Below are positions 1 to 6,718 of a DNA stretch of 8,786 nucleotides, in pieces (the stretch's first letter is position 1; each line of letters begins with the position of its first letter). The stretch lies in contig CAMLLI010000121.1 in the NCBI GenBank assembly GCA_946480685.1, positions 1 to 8,786 of the forward strand, written 5' to 3'. The translations under genes were made by a program, and so were the position numbers. The stretch comes from an uncultured Flammeovirgaceae bacterium. GTDB lineage: Bacteria > Bacteroidota > Bacteroidia > Cytophagales > Cyclobacteriaceae. The notes under the pieces were generated by a model. That model searched no databases, had not been told where the DNA came from, and was given only the letters and a program-made list of their open reading frames with translations.

Positions 1-2271
1 ATCACGTATAATCTCTTCACTGAATGTGTGAAGTTCCGTAGTAACGGGTTGGCGATTCGGTGGTGGTGTAGCAATAATGCTGAGGTCGCGCGCACCCATC
101 AATGAGAAATGGAGTGTACGCGGTATAGGCGTAGCCGTGAGTGTAAGTACATCTACATTTACTTTCAGCTCCTTTAAACGATCCTTTACTTTTACTCCGA
201 ACTTTTGTTCTTCATCAATAATCAGAAGTCCGAGGTCTTTAAACTCCACATCCTTACTCACGATGCGGTGTGTACCAATGAGTATATTTACTTTACCTTC
301 TTTTGTTTCAGCAATGATCTTCTTGATGTCAGCATCCGTCTTGAAGCGAGAAACATACTCGACACGTACCGGGAAGTTTGCAAGGCGATCGCGAAATGTT
401 CTATAGTGCTGCATCGCCAGAATAGTCGTAGGCACTAATACGGCAACCTGTTTACCTTCAGTCGCAGCTTTAAAGGCCGCACGTACTGCTACTTCCGTTT
501 TACCAAAACCTACATCACCACAAACAAGTCGGTCCATCGGATGAGGGTTTTGCATATCCTTCTTTACATCTTCGGTAGCCTTAGCCTGGTCGGGTGTATC
601 TTCATATAAGAATGACGATTCAAGCTCGGCCTGTAAAAAGCCATCTTGCGAATAGGCAAAGCCTGGCGCAGTCTTACGCTTGGCATATAGTTCGATCAAC
701 TCTTTCGCTATATCCTTAACGCGTTTCTTTACTTTGGATTTTTTCGTTTCCCACTCCTGCGTACCAAGTTTACTCATCACGGGCGGAGTCCCCTCCTTGC
801 CTGAGTACTTTGATATTTTATGAAGCGAGTGAATACTTACGTAGAGCAAATCATCATCGCGGTATACGAGGCGAATAGCTTCCTGGTCGTGACCGTTCAC
901 ATCACGCTTCTCCAGTCCGGCAAACTTCGCTATACCATAATCTATATGCGTTACAAAGTCGCCCGGCTGTAAAGTATATAGCTCACGAAGTGTAAGTGCT
1001 TTCGATTTGGTAAATTTCTCTTTGGCGCGATAACGATGAAAGCGCTCAAAGATCTGGTGATCGGTATAGCAAAGCACTTTCAGATTATTATCTACAAAGC
1101 CTTCGCGCAATGAAAACTCCAGCGGCTGAAATCTCAGTTCAGAATTAATTTCTTCAAATACACCTCGTAACCGCTCCAATTGTCGCGGCATATCCGCTGC
1201 TATAAAATTGCTGATGTTCTGCATCTGGTGATCGTACAGATTAGCAGCCAGTAATTCAAAATTTTTATTGAAGGACGGTTGAGCCGAAGACGGATAGTCG
1301 AACGAGCGCGCGTTCTCCAGTATAAATCTGCTTCCGAACTCTACGCGGGTAAATGCCTTGGTGCGTTCCAGGAATGTGTCACCACCATCAAACAATTTCT
1401 CGGGTGACGATACAACCTGCGCTCCGCTTGCTTTTAATATTTTATCGAAGGATGCTTCAGCCCGTTCAAAACTTTTCTGAACAATATCTTTTGTTAACTG
1501 TACATCTTTAAACCACAGCTTCGTATCGGCCGCTATATATTCCAATAGTGACTGACGTTCTTCCTGTACAAGTTTAGTCTGAACATTTGGAATGATATTG
1601 ACCTTATCAAGTTTGGTTACCGAGAGCTGAGAGCCCGGTTCGAACGTACGAATGCTGTCTACTTCATCACCAAATAATTCGATGCGACACGGCAGATCAT
1701 TTGCAAATGAAAATATATCGATGATACCACCACGTACTGCAAACTGACCGGCCTCGTATACAAAGTCAGTCTTTTCAAAATCGTAGTTGTGCAGAAACTC
1801 TTCGAGGAAAGCTATATCAAGCTTCTCTCCGAGTTTAACGGTAAATGTATTGGATGCGAGTGATCGCTTGTTGATAACTTTCTCACTCAACGCTTCCGGG
1901 TATGTAACCAGAATTTCCGGTGTTGTTTTTCCTGCAAGTCGATTCAGTATTTCTGCCCGCATCAGAATGTTAGCGTTCTCTGTCTCATCATACTCGTAAG
2001 CACGTTTGTATGACATGGGGAACAAGAGCACTTCACGGTCGAGCAGGTTCTGAAGATCGTTTTGAAAATAGGCAGCTTCTTCACGGTCTTGCAAAACAAC
2101 AATATAATCCTGTGGATGAAGTTTGAAGGTTGTAGCTACCAACACGGCATCCAGACTACCGGATAAACCTTTTACACGAATGTTTTGTGGCTTGGACGCT
2201 CGAATCCCTTCGGCCACGGTCTTTATCAAACCATCCGCTTTGTAGATGCTTAGAAAATCATTCGCCTTCAC
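1..2271 (-). CDS. mfd: Transcription-repair coupling factor Mfd (partial, C-terminal part beyond left edge)
   Basis: Mfd is the ATP-driven translocase that removes RNA polymerase stalled at DNA damage and recruits UvrA for nucleotide excision repair. The reading frame is open for 757 codons and runs off the left edge. Seen in order: a UvrB-like N-terminal region with GGIIDIFS (about residues 180-190); a CarD-like polymerase-interaction domain (about 425-500, LQPGDFVTHIDYGIAKF followed by LYVSIHSL); then a superfamily 2 helicase core with Walker A GDVGFGKTE (about 585-592), THRIVSKD (about residues 670-678), DEEQ box (about 684-687) and motif III TATPIPRT. The second RecA lobe and C-terminal domain lie outside the window. 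The start is GTG at 2271: stop codons TGA and TAG lie in frame only two codons upstream, and the peptide begins VKANDFLSIYKAD, as expected for this family in Bacteroidota. A weak GGA precedes it. No frameshift is seen; both ends are in one frame. Confidence 0.97.
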   Translation of the reverse strand, partial: MKANDFLSIYKADGLIKTVAEGIRASKPQNIRVKGLSGSLDAVLVATTFKLHPQDYIVVLQDREEAAYFQNDLQNLLDREVLLFPMSYKRAYEYDETENANILMRAEILNRLAGKTTPEILVTYPEALSEKVINKRSLASNTFTVKLGEKLDIAFLEEFLHNYDFEKTDFVYEAGQFAVRGGIIDIFSFANDLPCRIELFGDEVDSIRTFEPGSQLSVTKLDKVNIIPNVQTKLVQEERQSLLEYIAADTKLWFKDVQLTKDIVQKSFERAEASFDKILKASGAQVVSSPEKLFDGGDTFLERTKAFTRVEFGSRFILENARSFDYPSSAQPSFNKNFELLAANLYDHQMQNISNFIAADMPRQLERLRGVFEEINSELRFQPLEFSLREGFVDNNLKVLCYTDHQIFERFHRYRAKEKFTKSKALTLRELYTLQPGDFVTHIDYGIAKFAGLEKRDVNGHDQEAIRLVYRDDDLLYVSIHSLHKISKYSGKEGTPPVMSKLGTQEWETKKSKVKKRVKDIAKELIELYAKRKTAPGFAYSQDGFLQAELESSFLYEDTPDQAKATEDVKKDMQNPHPMDRLVCGDVGFGKTEVAVRAAFKAATEGKQVAVLVPTTILAMQHYRTFRDRLANFPVRVEYVSRFKTDADIKKIIAETKEGKVNILIGTHRIVSKDVEFKDLGLLIIDEEQKFGVKVKDRLKELKVNVDVLTLTATPIPRTLHFSLMGARDLSIIATPPPNRQPVTTELHTFSEEIIRD

Positions 2272-2368
2272 GTTCCGCTATCAGTTAAAATAGGTTGTCC
2301 GTATGTCAACAGGTTTTGTAAGAAACACCAACGAGCCGTTCCATTCGACAACAAAAAAAGAAAGGCTG

Positions 2369-2376
2369 CAAAGATA
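2369..2376 (-). promoter_or_regulatory. Candidate mfd promoter, -7 box TATCTTTG
   Basis: Read on the minus strand this is TATCTTTG followed by C, a full match to the Bacteroidota -7 consensus TAnnTTTG. A TTG that could serve as the -33 element lies at 2404-2402, but the 25-base spacing is a little long. Transcription from here would give a leader of roughly 90 bases before the mfd GTG. The -7 match is seen; activity is inferred. Confidence 0.45.
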
Positions 2377-2455
2377 ACGGTGCCTGAAAATCCTCACCAG
2401 ACAATTATGAATTATATTTTTGTTTTGGTATGATGACTATTCATTAAACGACTGT

Positions 2456-2463
2456 TACCTTTC
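2456..2463 (+). promoter_or_regulatory. Candidate promoter for the 2497-3907 gene cluster
   Basis: TACCTTTC matches seven of eight positions of TAnnTTTG and sits 33 bases before the ATG at 2497. No TTG is at a good -33 distance. An alternative full -7 match, TATTTTTG, lies at 2415-2422, also without a clear -33. One of the two probably serves the cluster, but the choice cannot be made by eye. Confidence 0.3.
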
Positions 2464-2496
2464 ACCGCTTTACAAGTTGAGATAAACAACTGTACC

Positions 2497-2688
2497 ATGA
2501 ATTTCGTTCAACAACTCGCGCTATACATCAGCATCACTGCTTTTATATTTCTTCTGCTGGGTTTATACAAGCCGTGGGCGATGTTGTGGTGGGAGGATGT
2601 ACAGAACCGAAGAAAGGTAATCAGACTATATGGTAGCATTGCTTCCGTAGCGTATCTCACACATTGGATTATTGTATTACTTATTTGA
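2497..2688 (+). CDS. Small two-helix inner-membrane protein, unknown function
   Basis: This 63-residue protein has two hydrophobic stretches, about residues 5-24 (LALYISITAFIFLLLGLY) and about 47-63 (IASVAYLTHWIIVLLI), joined by a polar loop containing KPWAMLWWEDVQNRRKVIRLYG. The tryptophan-rich, charged loop between the helices looks like the conserved part, and I believe similar short proteins exist in other Bacteroidota, but I cannot name a family. It is probably an integral inner-membrane protein. It is first in a plus-strand cluster: only three bases separate its TGA from the ATG of the thioredoxin-fold lipoprotein at 2692, so the two are very likely co-transcribed. No Shine-Dalgarno is visible, which is normal for this phylum. 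Function is not known. Confidence 0.75.
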   Translation: MNFVQQLALYISITAFIFLLLGLYKPWAMLWWEDVQNRRKVIRLYGSIASVAYLTHWIIVLLI

Positions 2689-2691
2689 CGC

Positions 2692-3195
2692 ATGAAGAAT
2701 ATATCTATACTGTTGATAACGGGTATGCTTACCGTTGCAGCCTGCAACAAACAACAGGAGCAACAATCAGAAACGAACACCAGCGCGACACCGGCTATGG
2801 CGGTAAATGAAATGCCGGCCATGCACATAACGTTGGTGGACAGTACCCGGATTTCAGCGCGCGATCTCACCGGCAAAAATGTAATTGTTATGTTTCAGCC
2901 AGACTGCGACCACTGTCAGCGGGAAGCAAAACAGATACAGGAAAATATAGGTGCGTTCAAAGCATACCAGGTATACTTCGTGTCGTCTGCAACGGGCGAG
3001 GAATTAAAGAAATTTGCCAGCGAGTATAAACTGGACAACTTCAGCCATATACATTTTGGCAGTACAACGGTTGAGGAAATCATCAGCAGCCTCGGCCAGA
3101 TCGATGCTCCTTCAGTGTATATCTACGACAATGGAAAGCTCAGGCAAAAGTTTAACGGCGAAACAGACATTGCTGAGATAACGAAACATCTGTAA
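2692..3195 (+). CDS. Thioredoxin-fold lipoprotein (TlpA/ResA-like) with CxxC
   Basis: A 167-residue envelope lipoprotein. The N-terminus is a type II signal peptide with lipobox VAAC, so Cys18 should be lipidated and the protein anchored in a membrane facing the periplasm. A low-complexity Gln/Glu/Ser/Thr linker follows (about 19-45). The remainder resembles a thioredoxin-like (redoxin/TlpA) domain: a beta strand NVIVMFQPDCDHCQREAK holds the redox pair Cys72-Asp-His-Cys75, and Ala-Pro at 139-140 (DAPSVYIYDNGKL) fits the cis-proline that faces the active site. Proteins of this kind reduce or exchange disulfides in the periplasm, for example during cytochrome c maturation; the actual partner here is unknown. 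It lies between a small membrane protein (3-base gap) and a DUF2071 protein (1-base gap), suggesting one operon. The CDHC motif is seen; oxidoreductase activity is inferred. Confidence 0.88.
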   Translation: MKNISILLITGMLTVAACNKQQEQQSETNTSATPAMAVNEMPAMHITLVDSTRISARDLTGKNVIVMFQPDCDHCQREAKQIQENIGAFKAYQVYFVSSATGEELKKFASEYKLDNFSHIHFGSTTVEEIISSLGQIDAPSVYIYDNGKLRQKFNGETDIAEITKHL

Positions 3196-3196
3196 C

Positions 3197-3907
3197 ATGG
3201 CGCGCGCGTTTTTAACTGCGGAGTGGCGCAAGCTGGCCATGGCAAACTATATTGTTGATCCAGCGCTTCTTCAACGTTACCTGCCCTATAAAACAGAACT
3301 TGACATGTGGAACAATGCCTGCTATGTAAGTCTGGTGGGCTTTATGTTTGTCAATACCCGCTTGCTCGGGTTTCGCATTCCGTTCCATTCTACATTTGAA
3401 GAAGTAAACCTGCGATTTTATGTGCGCTATAAAGATGTGGACGGCTGGAAACGCGGTGTTGTGTTTATAAAAGAAATCGTTCCGAAGCGCGCACTTACTT
3501 TCATTGCCAACAGCATCTATAAAGAAAATTATGAAACGATGCCCATGATGCACCGCTGGGAAACAACGGGCAGTAACCTTACCGTTGAGTACCGATGGAA
3601 ATTAAAAGAGTGGAACTCACTGGAAGTAAAGTGTGCAAGCGAAGCTATAGCTATAGCAGCCGGAAGCGAAGAAGAATTTATAACAGAACACTATTGGGGC
3701 TATACCAAGATTGGCGAACAACGAACATCGGAATATGGCGTGGAGCATCCGCGCTGGGAAGTATATCCTGTTCAGGACTATGCTATACATGTAGGCTTTG
3801 GAAATGTATATGGGAACCAATTTGAATTTCTAAAGAATGAGACACCCGCATCGGTTTTCCTGGCGGAAGGATCGGAAATTATTGTGCGCGAAGGGATGAA
3901 GATCTGA
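3197..3907 (+). CDS. DUF2071 (YqjF-like) family protein
   Basis: A 236-residue protein without signal peptide or membrane helix, so probably cytoplasmic. It matches what I recall of the DUF2071/YqjF family along most of its length: FLTAEWRKLAMANYIVDP at the start, LQRYLPYKTELD, then ACYVSLVGFMFVNTR, FEEVNLRFYVRY, and RGVVFIKEIVPKRA. The family is related in fold to acetoacetate decarboxylase, but its biochemical role is not established, and I see no basis for assigning a reaction. The ATG lies one base after the stop of the thioredoxin-fold lipoprotein, so translation is probably coupled. It ends 13 bases before the end of a convergent small gene. The stretch around residues 150-155 (Ala-Ile-Ala-Ile-Ala) is encoded by two overlapping GCTATAGC palindromes. 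Confidence 0.88.
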   Translation: MARAFLTAEWRKLAMANYIVDPALLQRYLPYKTELDMWNNACYVSLVGFMFVNTRLLGFRIPFHSTFEEVNLRFYVRYKDVDGWKRGVVFIKEIVPKRALTFIANSIYKENYETMPMMHRWETTGSNLTVEYRWKLKEWNSLEVKCASEAIAIAAGSEEEFITEHYWGYTKIGEQRTSEYGVEHPRWEVYPVQDYAIHVGFGNVYGNQFEFLKNETPASVFLAEGSEIIVREGMKI

Positions 3908-3920
3908 TCACCGGTGTAAT

Positions 3921-4067
3921 TCACGATGTAAGGGAAAACCAGATGACCGTGGCGACTAAAGAGATTAGCCAGATGATAAGTAGTGTGCGCAGCCTTCTGA
4001 GTCTGCGGTGTGCGGTTTCTTTGTCGTTGTTCGACTGCATGGTATAGGTTGAGGAATAGATTTCCAT
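3921..4067 (-). CDS. Small single-helix membrane protein, 48 residues, unknown function
   Basis: On the minus strand an ATG at 4067 opens a 48-residue frame ending with TGA at 3923-3921. The peptide has a polar N-terminus (MQSNNDKETA from an alternative in-frame ATG at 4040), a strongly basic block RRLRRLR, then one hydrophobic segment of about 20 residues (TLLIIWLISLVATVIWFSL) reaching nearly to the C-terminus. Positive charges before the helix predict an N-in orientation with a tail-anchored type topology. This ordered charge/helix pattern is unlikely by chance and the gene fills an otherwise empty gap convergent with the DUF2071 gene. It is downstream of the DUF6265 gene on the same strand, about 100 bases away. 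No family recognised; the start (4067 or 4040) is uncertain. Confidence 0.5.
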   Translation of the reverse strand: MEIYSSTYTMQSNNDKETAHRRLRRLRTLLIIWLISLVATVIWFSLTS

Positions 4068-4169
4068 TACGATCGTTACGGCAGTCGGGTTAGGTTAGTT
4101 TACCTTTTGATGGGTGATTTTTAAAAAAAGTTCAGACTATATATTAAAATGCCGCAAGACGGGTTACCG

Positions 4170-4622
4170 TTACTTAACCCTAACGAACGTATAGGAGATA
4201 ACTTTTCCATCACCTTCGATCGAAGCTTCATTTATATCCTCACCTCCTTGCTGAATAAATTTATAGCGAATGATCTTGGGGAAATCATGTTTGGGATTTT
4301 CAGCCGTAAATGTAGTGGTGGTATATTTGGTGATCCGGAACGGAACGGCACCCTGCGCACCGGCAACATCCGGTATATAATAAAACGAATTGTCCTGGAA
4401 CTTCAGCGTTATTTCTTCCGTCACTACCGTATCAGCCGTGCTTTTTATACGATACGAAATACCATATAGTGCGTTCTCTTTTTCGTTATATACCCAATCC
4501 TCAAAAGCGTTTTTGTCTTTTAGTTTCCACGTGCCAACCAGCCATCCGAATTCTTTTTGCTGTGCAAAGAGCTGATTTGCCGACAATGCTATACCGGCCA
4601 GGAAGAGAAGAATAGTTTTCAT
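4170..4622 (-). CDS. Secreted DUF6265 family protein (lipocalin-like)
   Basis: A 150-residue exported protein. The N-terminus MKTILLFLAGIALSANQLFA followed by QQ is a clear type I signal peptide with an A-x-A-like site near residue 20, so the product should be periplasmic or extracellular. The mature part begins with WLVGTWK, then FEDW, YGISYRI, TEEITLKF, SFYYIPDVAGAQGAVPFRI, and ends with AENPKHDFPKIIRYKF. The WLxGtW opening and the ENPxHDFPxxIxY segment are hallmarks of DUF6265 as I recall it, a beta-rich family that probably folds as a small calycin-like barrel and may bind a hydrophobic ligand; no ligand is known. The start is ATG at 4622; no Shine-Dalgarno is visible. A weak 6-bp hairpin (4161-4180) overlaps the stop codon. 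Its upstream region is shared, divergently, with htrA. Confidence 0.87.
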   Translation of the reverse strand: MKTILLFLAGIALSANQLFAQQKEFGWLVGTWKLKDKNAFEDWVYNEKENALYGISYRIKSTADTVVTEEITLKFQDNSFYYIPDVAGAQGAVPFRITKYTTTTFTAENPKHDFPKIIRYKFIQQGGEDINEASIEGDGKVISYTFVRVK

Positions 4623-4870
4623 AGGGTTGTTTGTTTGTTATACAAAATAACCGGAAAAGAAATCGCTATCACAGCACAATTCAAATCTTCTTTCCACTGA
4701 ACATTTATAGCCTGCCACATTTCGTTCAAAAATACCTTTCAACAAAAACAAAATCGGAATGTCAGGAGGGAGTTGAACCAAAATCCGAAACTTTTCGTAC
4801 TTACCCTACATACAAGTTAAATCTGGCAGAAGGCGTGGGAAGTGAAGTATATATTAGCTGACAAAATTTC

Positions 4871-4902
4871 TTGACGGAGCTTTCTGCCTGGTTTTTGATT
4901 TG
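4871..4902 (+). promoter_or_regulatory. Weak candidate htrA promoter
   Basis: TTG at 4871-4873 (within TTGACG) is followed after 21 bases by TTGATTTG at 4895-4902, seven of eight matches to the Bacteroidota -7 box TAnnTTTG. The spacing is within the usual range. Start of transcription would be near 4908, giving a leader of about 20 bases. The poor -7 box could mean control by an alternative sigma factor, as is common for envelope-stress proteases, but that is inference. Confidence 0.3.
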
Positions 4903-4912
4903 TTAAAACCAG
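4888..4912 (+). repeat. Hairpin-forming inverted repeat before htrA
   Basis: CTGGTTTT (4888-4895) and AAAACCAG (4905-4912) are perfect 8-base complements around a 9-base loop, ending 18 bases before the htrA ATG. It overlaps the candidate -7 box, so it might be an operator for a dimeric regulator, or a leader hairpin if transcription starts further upstream. There is no U-run placed for a terminator. Confidence 0.45.
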
Positions 4913-4930
4913 CTTAATAAAATTGTGATT

Positions 4931-6409
4931 ATGAAAAGATTTGCATCGCTTTTTCTGGCAGCAGTGCTCGGAAGTGCCAGCACGATTGCCACGTATCAAT
5001 GGTTAGAAAAAGACAACAGCGTTAAGTTAGATTACCTTGCTGTGCCCACATCAAAGGTAGCCTATAAGGTTAATGAAAACGGTGAAGCCGTTCCGCTGGA
5101 TTTCACCAAGACAGCCGAGCTCGTTACTCCGGCTGTAGTATTTATCCGCTCGACACAGGAAGGTGGTCCGCGCAACGAATCATCTCCTGAGACATTCGAT
5201 CCGTTCCGTGAGTTCTTCGGACCTCGCATGATGCCGCACGGGCCAAGCCAAAGCTCCGGCTCAGGTGTTATTGTAAATGAAAACGGATATATAGTTACCA
5301 ACAATCACGTAGTGCAGGATGCCGATGTAGTGGAAGTAACACTATATGATAACCGCACCTATAAGGCTGAAGTGATTGGTACAGATCCCGACACAGATAT
5401 AGCACTGATCAAAATAAATGAGAAAAGTCTTCCACATCTTTCATTTGTAGATTCTGATAAATCAAGAGTGGGTGAGTGGGTGTTGGCAGTAGGAAATCCG
5501 TTTAATCTTAACTCAACGGTAACAGCCGGTATCATCAGTGCGAAGGGAAGAAGTATCAATATTCTTCAGCGTAATTCGCAGGAAGGCAATACAGCTATAG
5601 AATCATTTATACAGACCGATGCAGCGATCAACCCTGGAAACAGCGGTGGAGCACTTGTAGATTTGAATGGCGGTCTGCTCGGTATAAATACAGCTATAGC
5701 AAGCCCTACAGGTTCTTACTCCGGGTATGGTTTTGCAGTACCCTCAAACATTGTAAGCAAGATTGTTGAAGACCTGATTCAGTTCGGTGTTGTTCAGCGC
5801 GGATGGCTTGGCGTATCGATTGGCAGTGTTAACAGCGATCTGGTAAAGCAACATGAGTTGCAGGTTAATGCGGGTGCATATGTATCCGGATTTGCTGCAA
5901 GCAGTTCTGCTAAAGAAGCAGGATTAAGAGAAGGTGATGTTGTTGTTAAGATTGATGAGACACCTATTCTTTCAAGTTCAGCGCTTATAGAATATATAGG
6001 ACGTCATCGTCCGGGAGACAAAGTAAATGTAACGGTTAACCGCAAGGGAAAAGAAGTTACGTTGCCAGTGGTTCTGAAAAATCGTGACGGAAAAACAGGA
6101 ACGATTAAACCGGAAGACCGCAGTGGCTTTGCATCGCTCGGATTAGAAGTTGAAGAAGTAGATGGAAATGTTCTGAAAAAATTGGATATTAACAACGGTG
6201 TTCGGGTAAAGGAACTCGGGAGCGGGAAGCTGGCCAAGTATACAGACATTCGTGAAGGCTTTATTATCACAAAGGTCAACGAGGTTACAGTGAAATCCGT
6301 TAAAGAGTTCAACGAACTATTGAAGAAAAAGAAATCTGGTGAATTGGTAATTCTCTCCGGCACATATGAAGACGTTCCAAGAGAGTTCAATTATGCCTTT
6401 AGAATGTAA
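4931..6409 (+). CDS. degP: Periplasmic serine protease/chaperone DegP/HtrA family (Do-like)
   Basis: A 492-residue envelope quality-control protease that degrades or refolds misfolded periplasmic proteins. The N-terminus (KRFASLFLAAVLGSASTIATYQW) is an export signal or a membrane anchor. The trypsin-like domain is complete: His126 in TNNHVV, Asp156 in DPDTDIALIK, Ser238 in NPGNSGGAL. A Met/Pro/Gly-rich linker (about 85-105, FDPFREFFGPRMMPHG) precedes the protease core and corresponds to the LA-loop region of DegP. PDZ1 starts near 291 (GWLGVSIG) and contains AKEAGLREGDVVVKID; PDZ2 occupies about 400-492 and ends with the chain. I chose ATG at 4931 over GTG at 4925, since it gives the usual basic start of a signal sequence. 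A YodC-like small gene follows after 15 bases and is probably co-transcribed. Family assignment is certain; the symbol degP versus degQ/htrA is a convention. Confidence 0.95.
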   Translation: MKRFASLFLAAVLGSASTIATYQWLEKDNSVKLDYLAVPTSKVAYKVNENGEAVPLDFTKTAELVTPAVVFIRSTQEGGPRNESSPETFDPFREFFGPRMMPHGPSQSSGSGVIVNENGYIVTNNHVVQDADVVEVTLYDNRTYKAEVIGTDPDTDIALIKINEKSLPHLSFVDSDKSRVGEWVLAVGNPFNLNSTVTAGIISAKGRSINILQRNSQEGNTAIESFIQTDAAINPGNSGGALVDLNGGLLGINTAIASPTGSYSGYGFAVPSNIVSKIVEDLIQFGVVQRGWLGVSIGSVNSDLVKQHELQVNAGAYVSGFAASSSAKEAGLREGDVVVKIDETPILSSSALIEYIGRHRPGDKVNVTVNRKGKEVTLPVVLKNRDGKTGTIKPEDRSGFASLGLEVEEVDGNVLKKLDINNGVRVKELGSGKLAKYTDIREGFIITKVNEVTVKSVKEFNELLKKKKSGELVILSGTYEDVPREFNYAFRM

Positions 6410-6424
6410 ACTTTATTTCGACAT

Positions 6425-6598
6425 ATGAGGAGACTGTTTAAGAAAGGCGAACGTGTTCGCAGTAAGATTGATGGTAAAGTGATGGAAGTTCTCAAGTACA
6501 TCAAGAACAATTTTGTAGAAGTAAAATGGTTTGATCTTGAGAGTAAAGAAATTCGCACCAACAAGATTAAGGAAGATAAACTCTCCAAGGCAGCATAA
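6425..6598 (+). CDS. Small YodC/DUF2158-like protein, 57 residues
   Basis: A 57-residue ORF 15 bases after the protease stop codon, on the same strand. The sequence opens MRRLFKKGERVRSKIDGKVMEV and continues with FVEVKWFDLESKEIRTNKI and EDKL. The pattern F-KKG-x-V-x-x-K ... G-x-x-M-x-V ... V-x-V-x-WFD ... E-x-x ... L is what I recall of the small YodC/DUF2158 family, a compact SH3-like beta barrel of unknown function; here the glycine-proline turn usual in YodC is replaced by IDGK. It is probably cytoplasmic, with many lysines (about a fifth of residues). Continuous spacing with degP suggests one transcript that ends at the inverted repeat following it. No Shine-Dalgarno is evident. That it is a gene is fairly sure; the family link is moderate. 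Confidence 0.75.
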   Translation: MRRLFKKGERVRSKIDGKVMEVLKYIKNNFVEVKWFDLESKEIRTNKIKEDKLSKAA

Positions 6599-6608
6599 AT
6601 CGTTACAC

Positions 6609-6660
6609 GTTATCCGCTAACAGCACACGCTAAAAATTTTATAAACTGTTAGCGGATAAC
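6609..6660. repeat. Perfect 15-bp inverted repeat between the YodC-like gene and ispH
   Basis: GTTATCCGCTAACAG (6609-6623) and CTGTTAGCGGATAAC (6646-6660) are perfect complements separated by 22 bases that include the palindrome AAAATTTT. A further 5-base pair (CGTTA 6601-6605, TAACG 6664-6668) lies outside, across a 3-by-3 mismatch. The stem begins 11 bases after the YodC-like stop, so it could end or protect that transcript, although no T-run follows. It also ends 25 bases before the ispH -7 box, so it could be an operator. The structure is seen; its role is not decided. Confidence 0.8.
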
Positions 6661-6685
6661 TATTAACGTTTAAGGCAACTTCCTC

Positions 6686-6693
6686 TACCTTTG
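6686..6693 (+). promoter_or_regulatory. ispH promoter, -7 box TACCTTTG
   Basis: TACCTTTG followed by CG is a full match to the Bacteroidota -7 consensus TAnnTTTG. No good TTG is seen at the -33 distance; GTTTAAG at 6668-6674 is the nearest T-rich element. Transcription would start near 6698-6701, giving a leader of only about 20 bases to the proposed ATC start. An in-frame stop (TAG 6698-6700) lies at the same place, so the coding frame cannot begin before it. Confidence 0.65.
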
Positions 6694-6718
6694 CGGGTAG
6701 AGTAAACTTATAATTGCC

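Larger units (their letters stand above)
4623..4930. other. Divergent intergenic region with no convincing gene
   Basis: This 300-base stretch separates the minus-strand DUF6265 gene from htrA. It must hold both promoters. A plus-strand open frame through it (4631-4861) has no family resemblance and poor codon content, so I leave it out. Seen here: two near-identical 11-base words (CAAAATCGGAA at 4749 and CAAAATCCGAA at 4779) exactly 30 bases apart, between them a minus-strand GGTTCAACTCC that fits the tRNA T-loop consensus without a foldable tRNA around it, and a hairpin just before htrA. Confidence 0.6.

Noticed and set aside
77..438. Plus-strand open frames opposite mfd
   Set aside because: They are antisense to conserved helicase motifs of Mfd and have no family resemblance.
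2304..2378. 24-codon plus-strand frame in the mfd upstream region
   Set aside because: Too short, low-complexity, and overlaps the likely mfd promoter.
4161..4180. Hairpin GGGTTA/TAACCC at the end of the DUF6265 gene
   Set aside because: Only 6 bp, overlaps the stop codon and lacks a T-run; not enough to call a terminator.
4149..4469. Plus-strand frame of 106 codons
   Set aside because: It is antisense to the DUF6265 gene, whose signal peptide and conserved motifs are clear.
4755..4840. Possible minus-strand tRNA gene
   Set aside because: Only the T-loop consensus is present; T stem, acceptor, anticodon and D arms do not fold.
4631..4861. Plus-strand frame of 76 codons before htrA
   Set aside because: No signal, helix or family pattern is seen; it spans a region that must hold two promoters. 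It contains fragments resembling translated tRNA antisense, which is typical of spurious ORFs.
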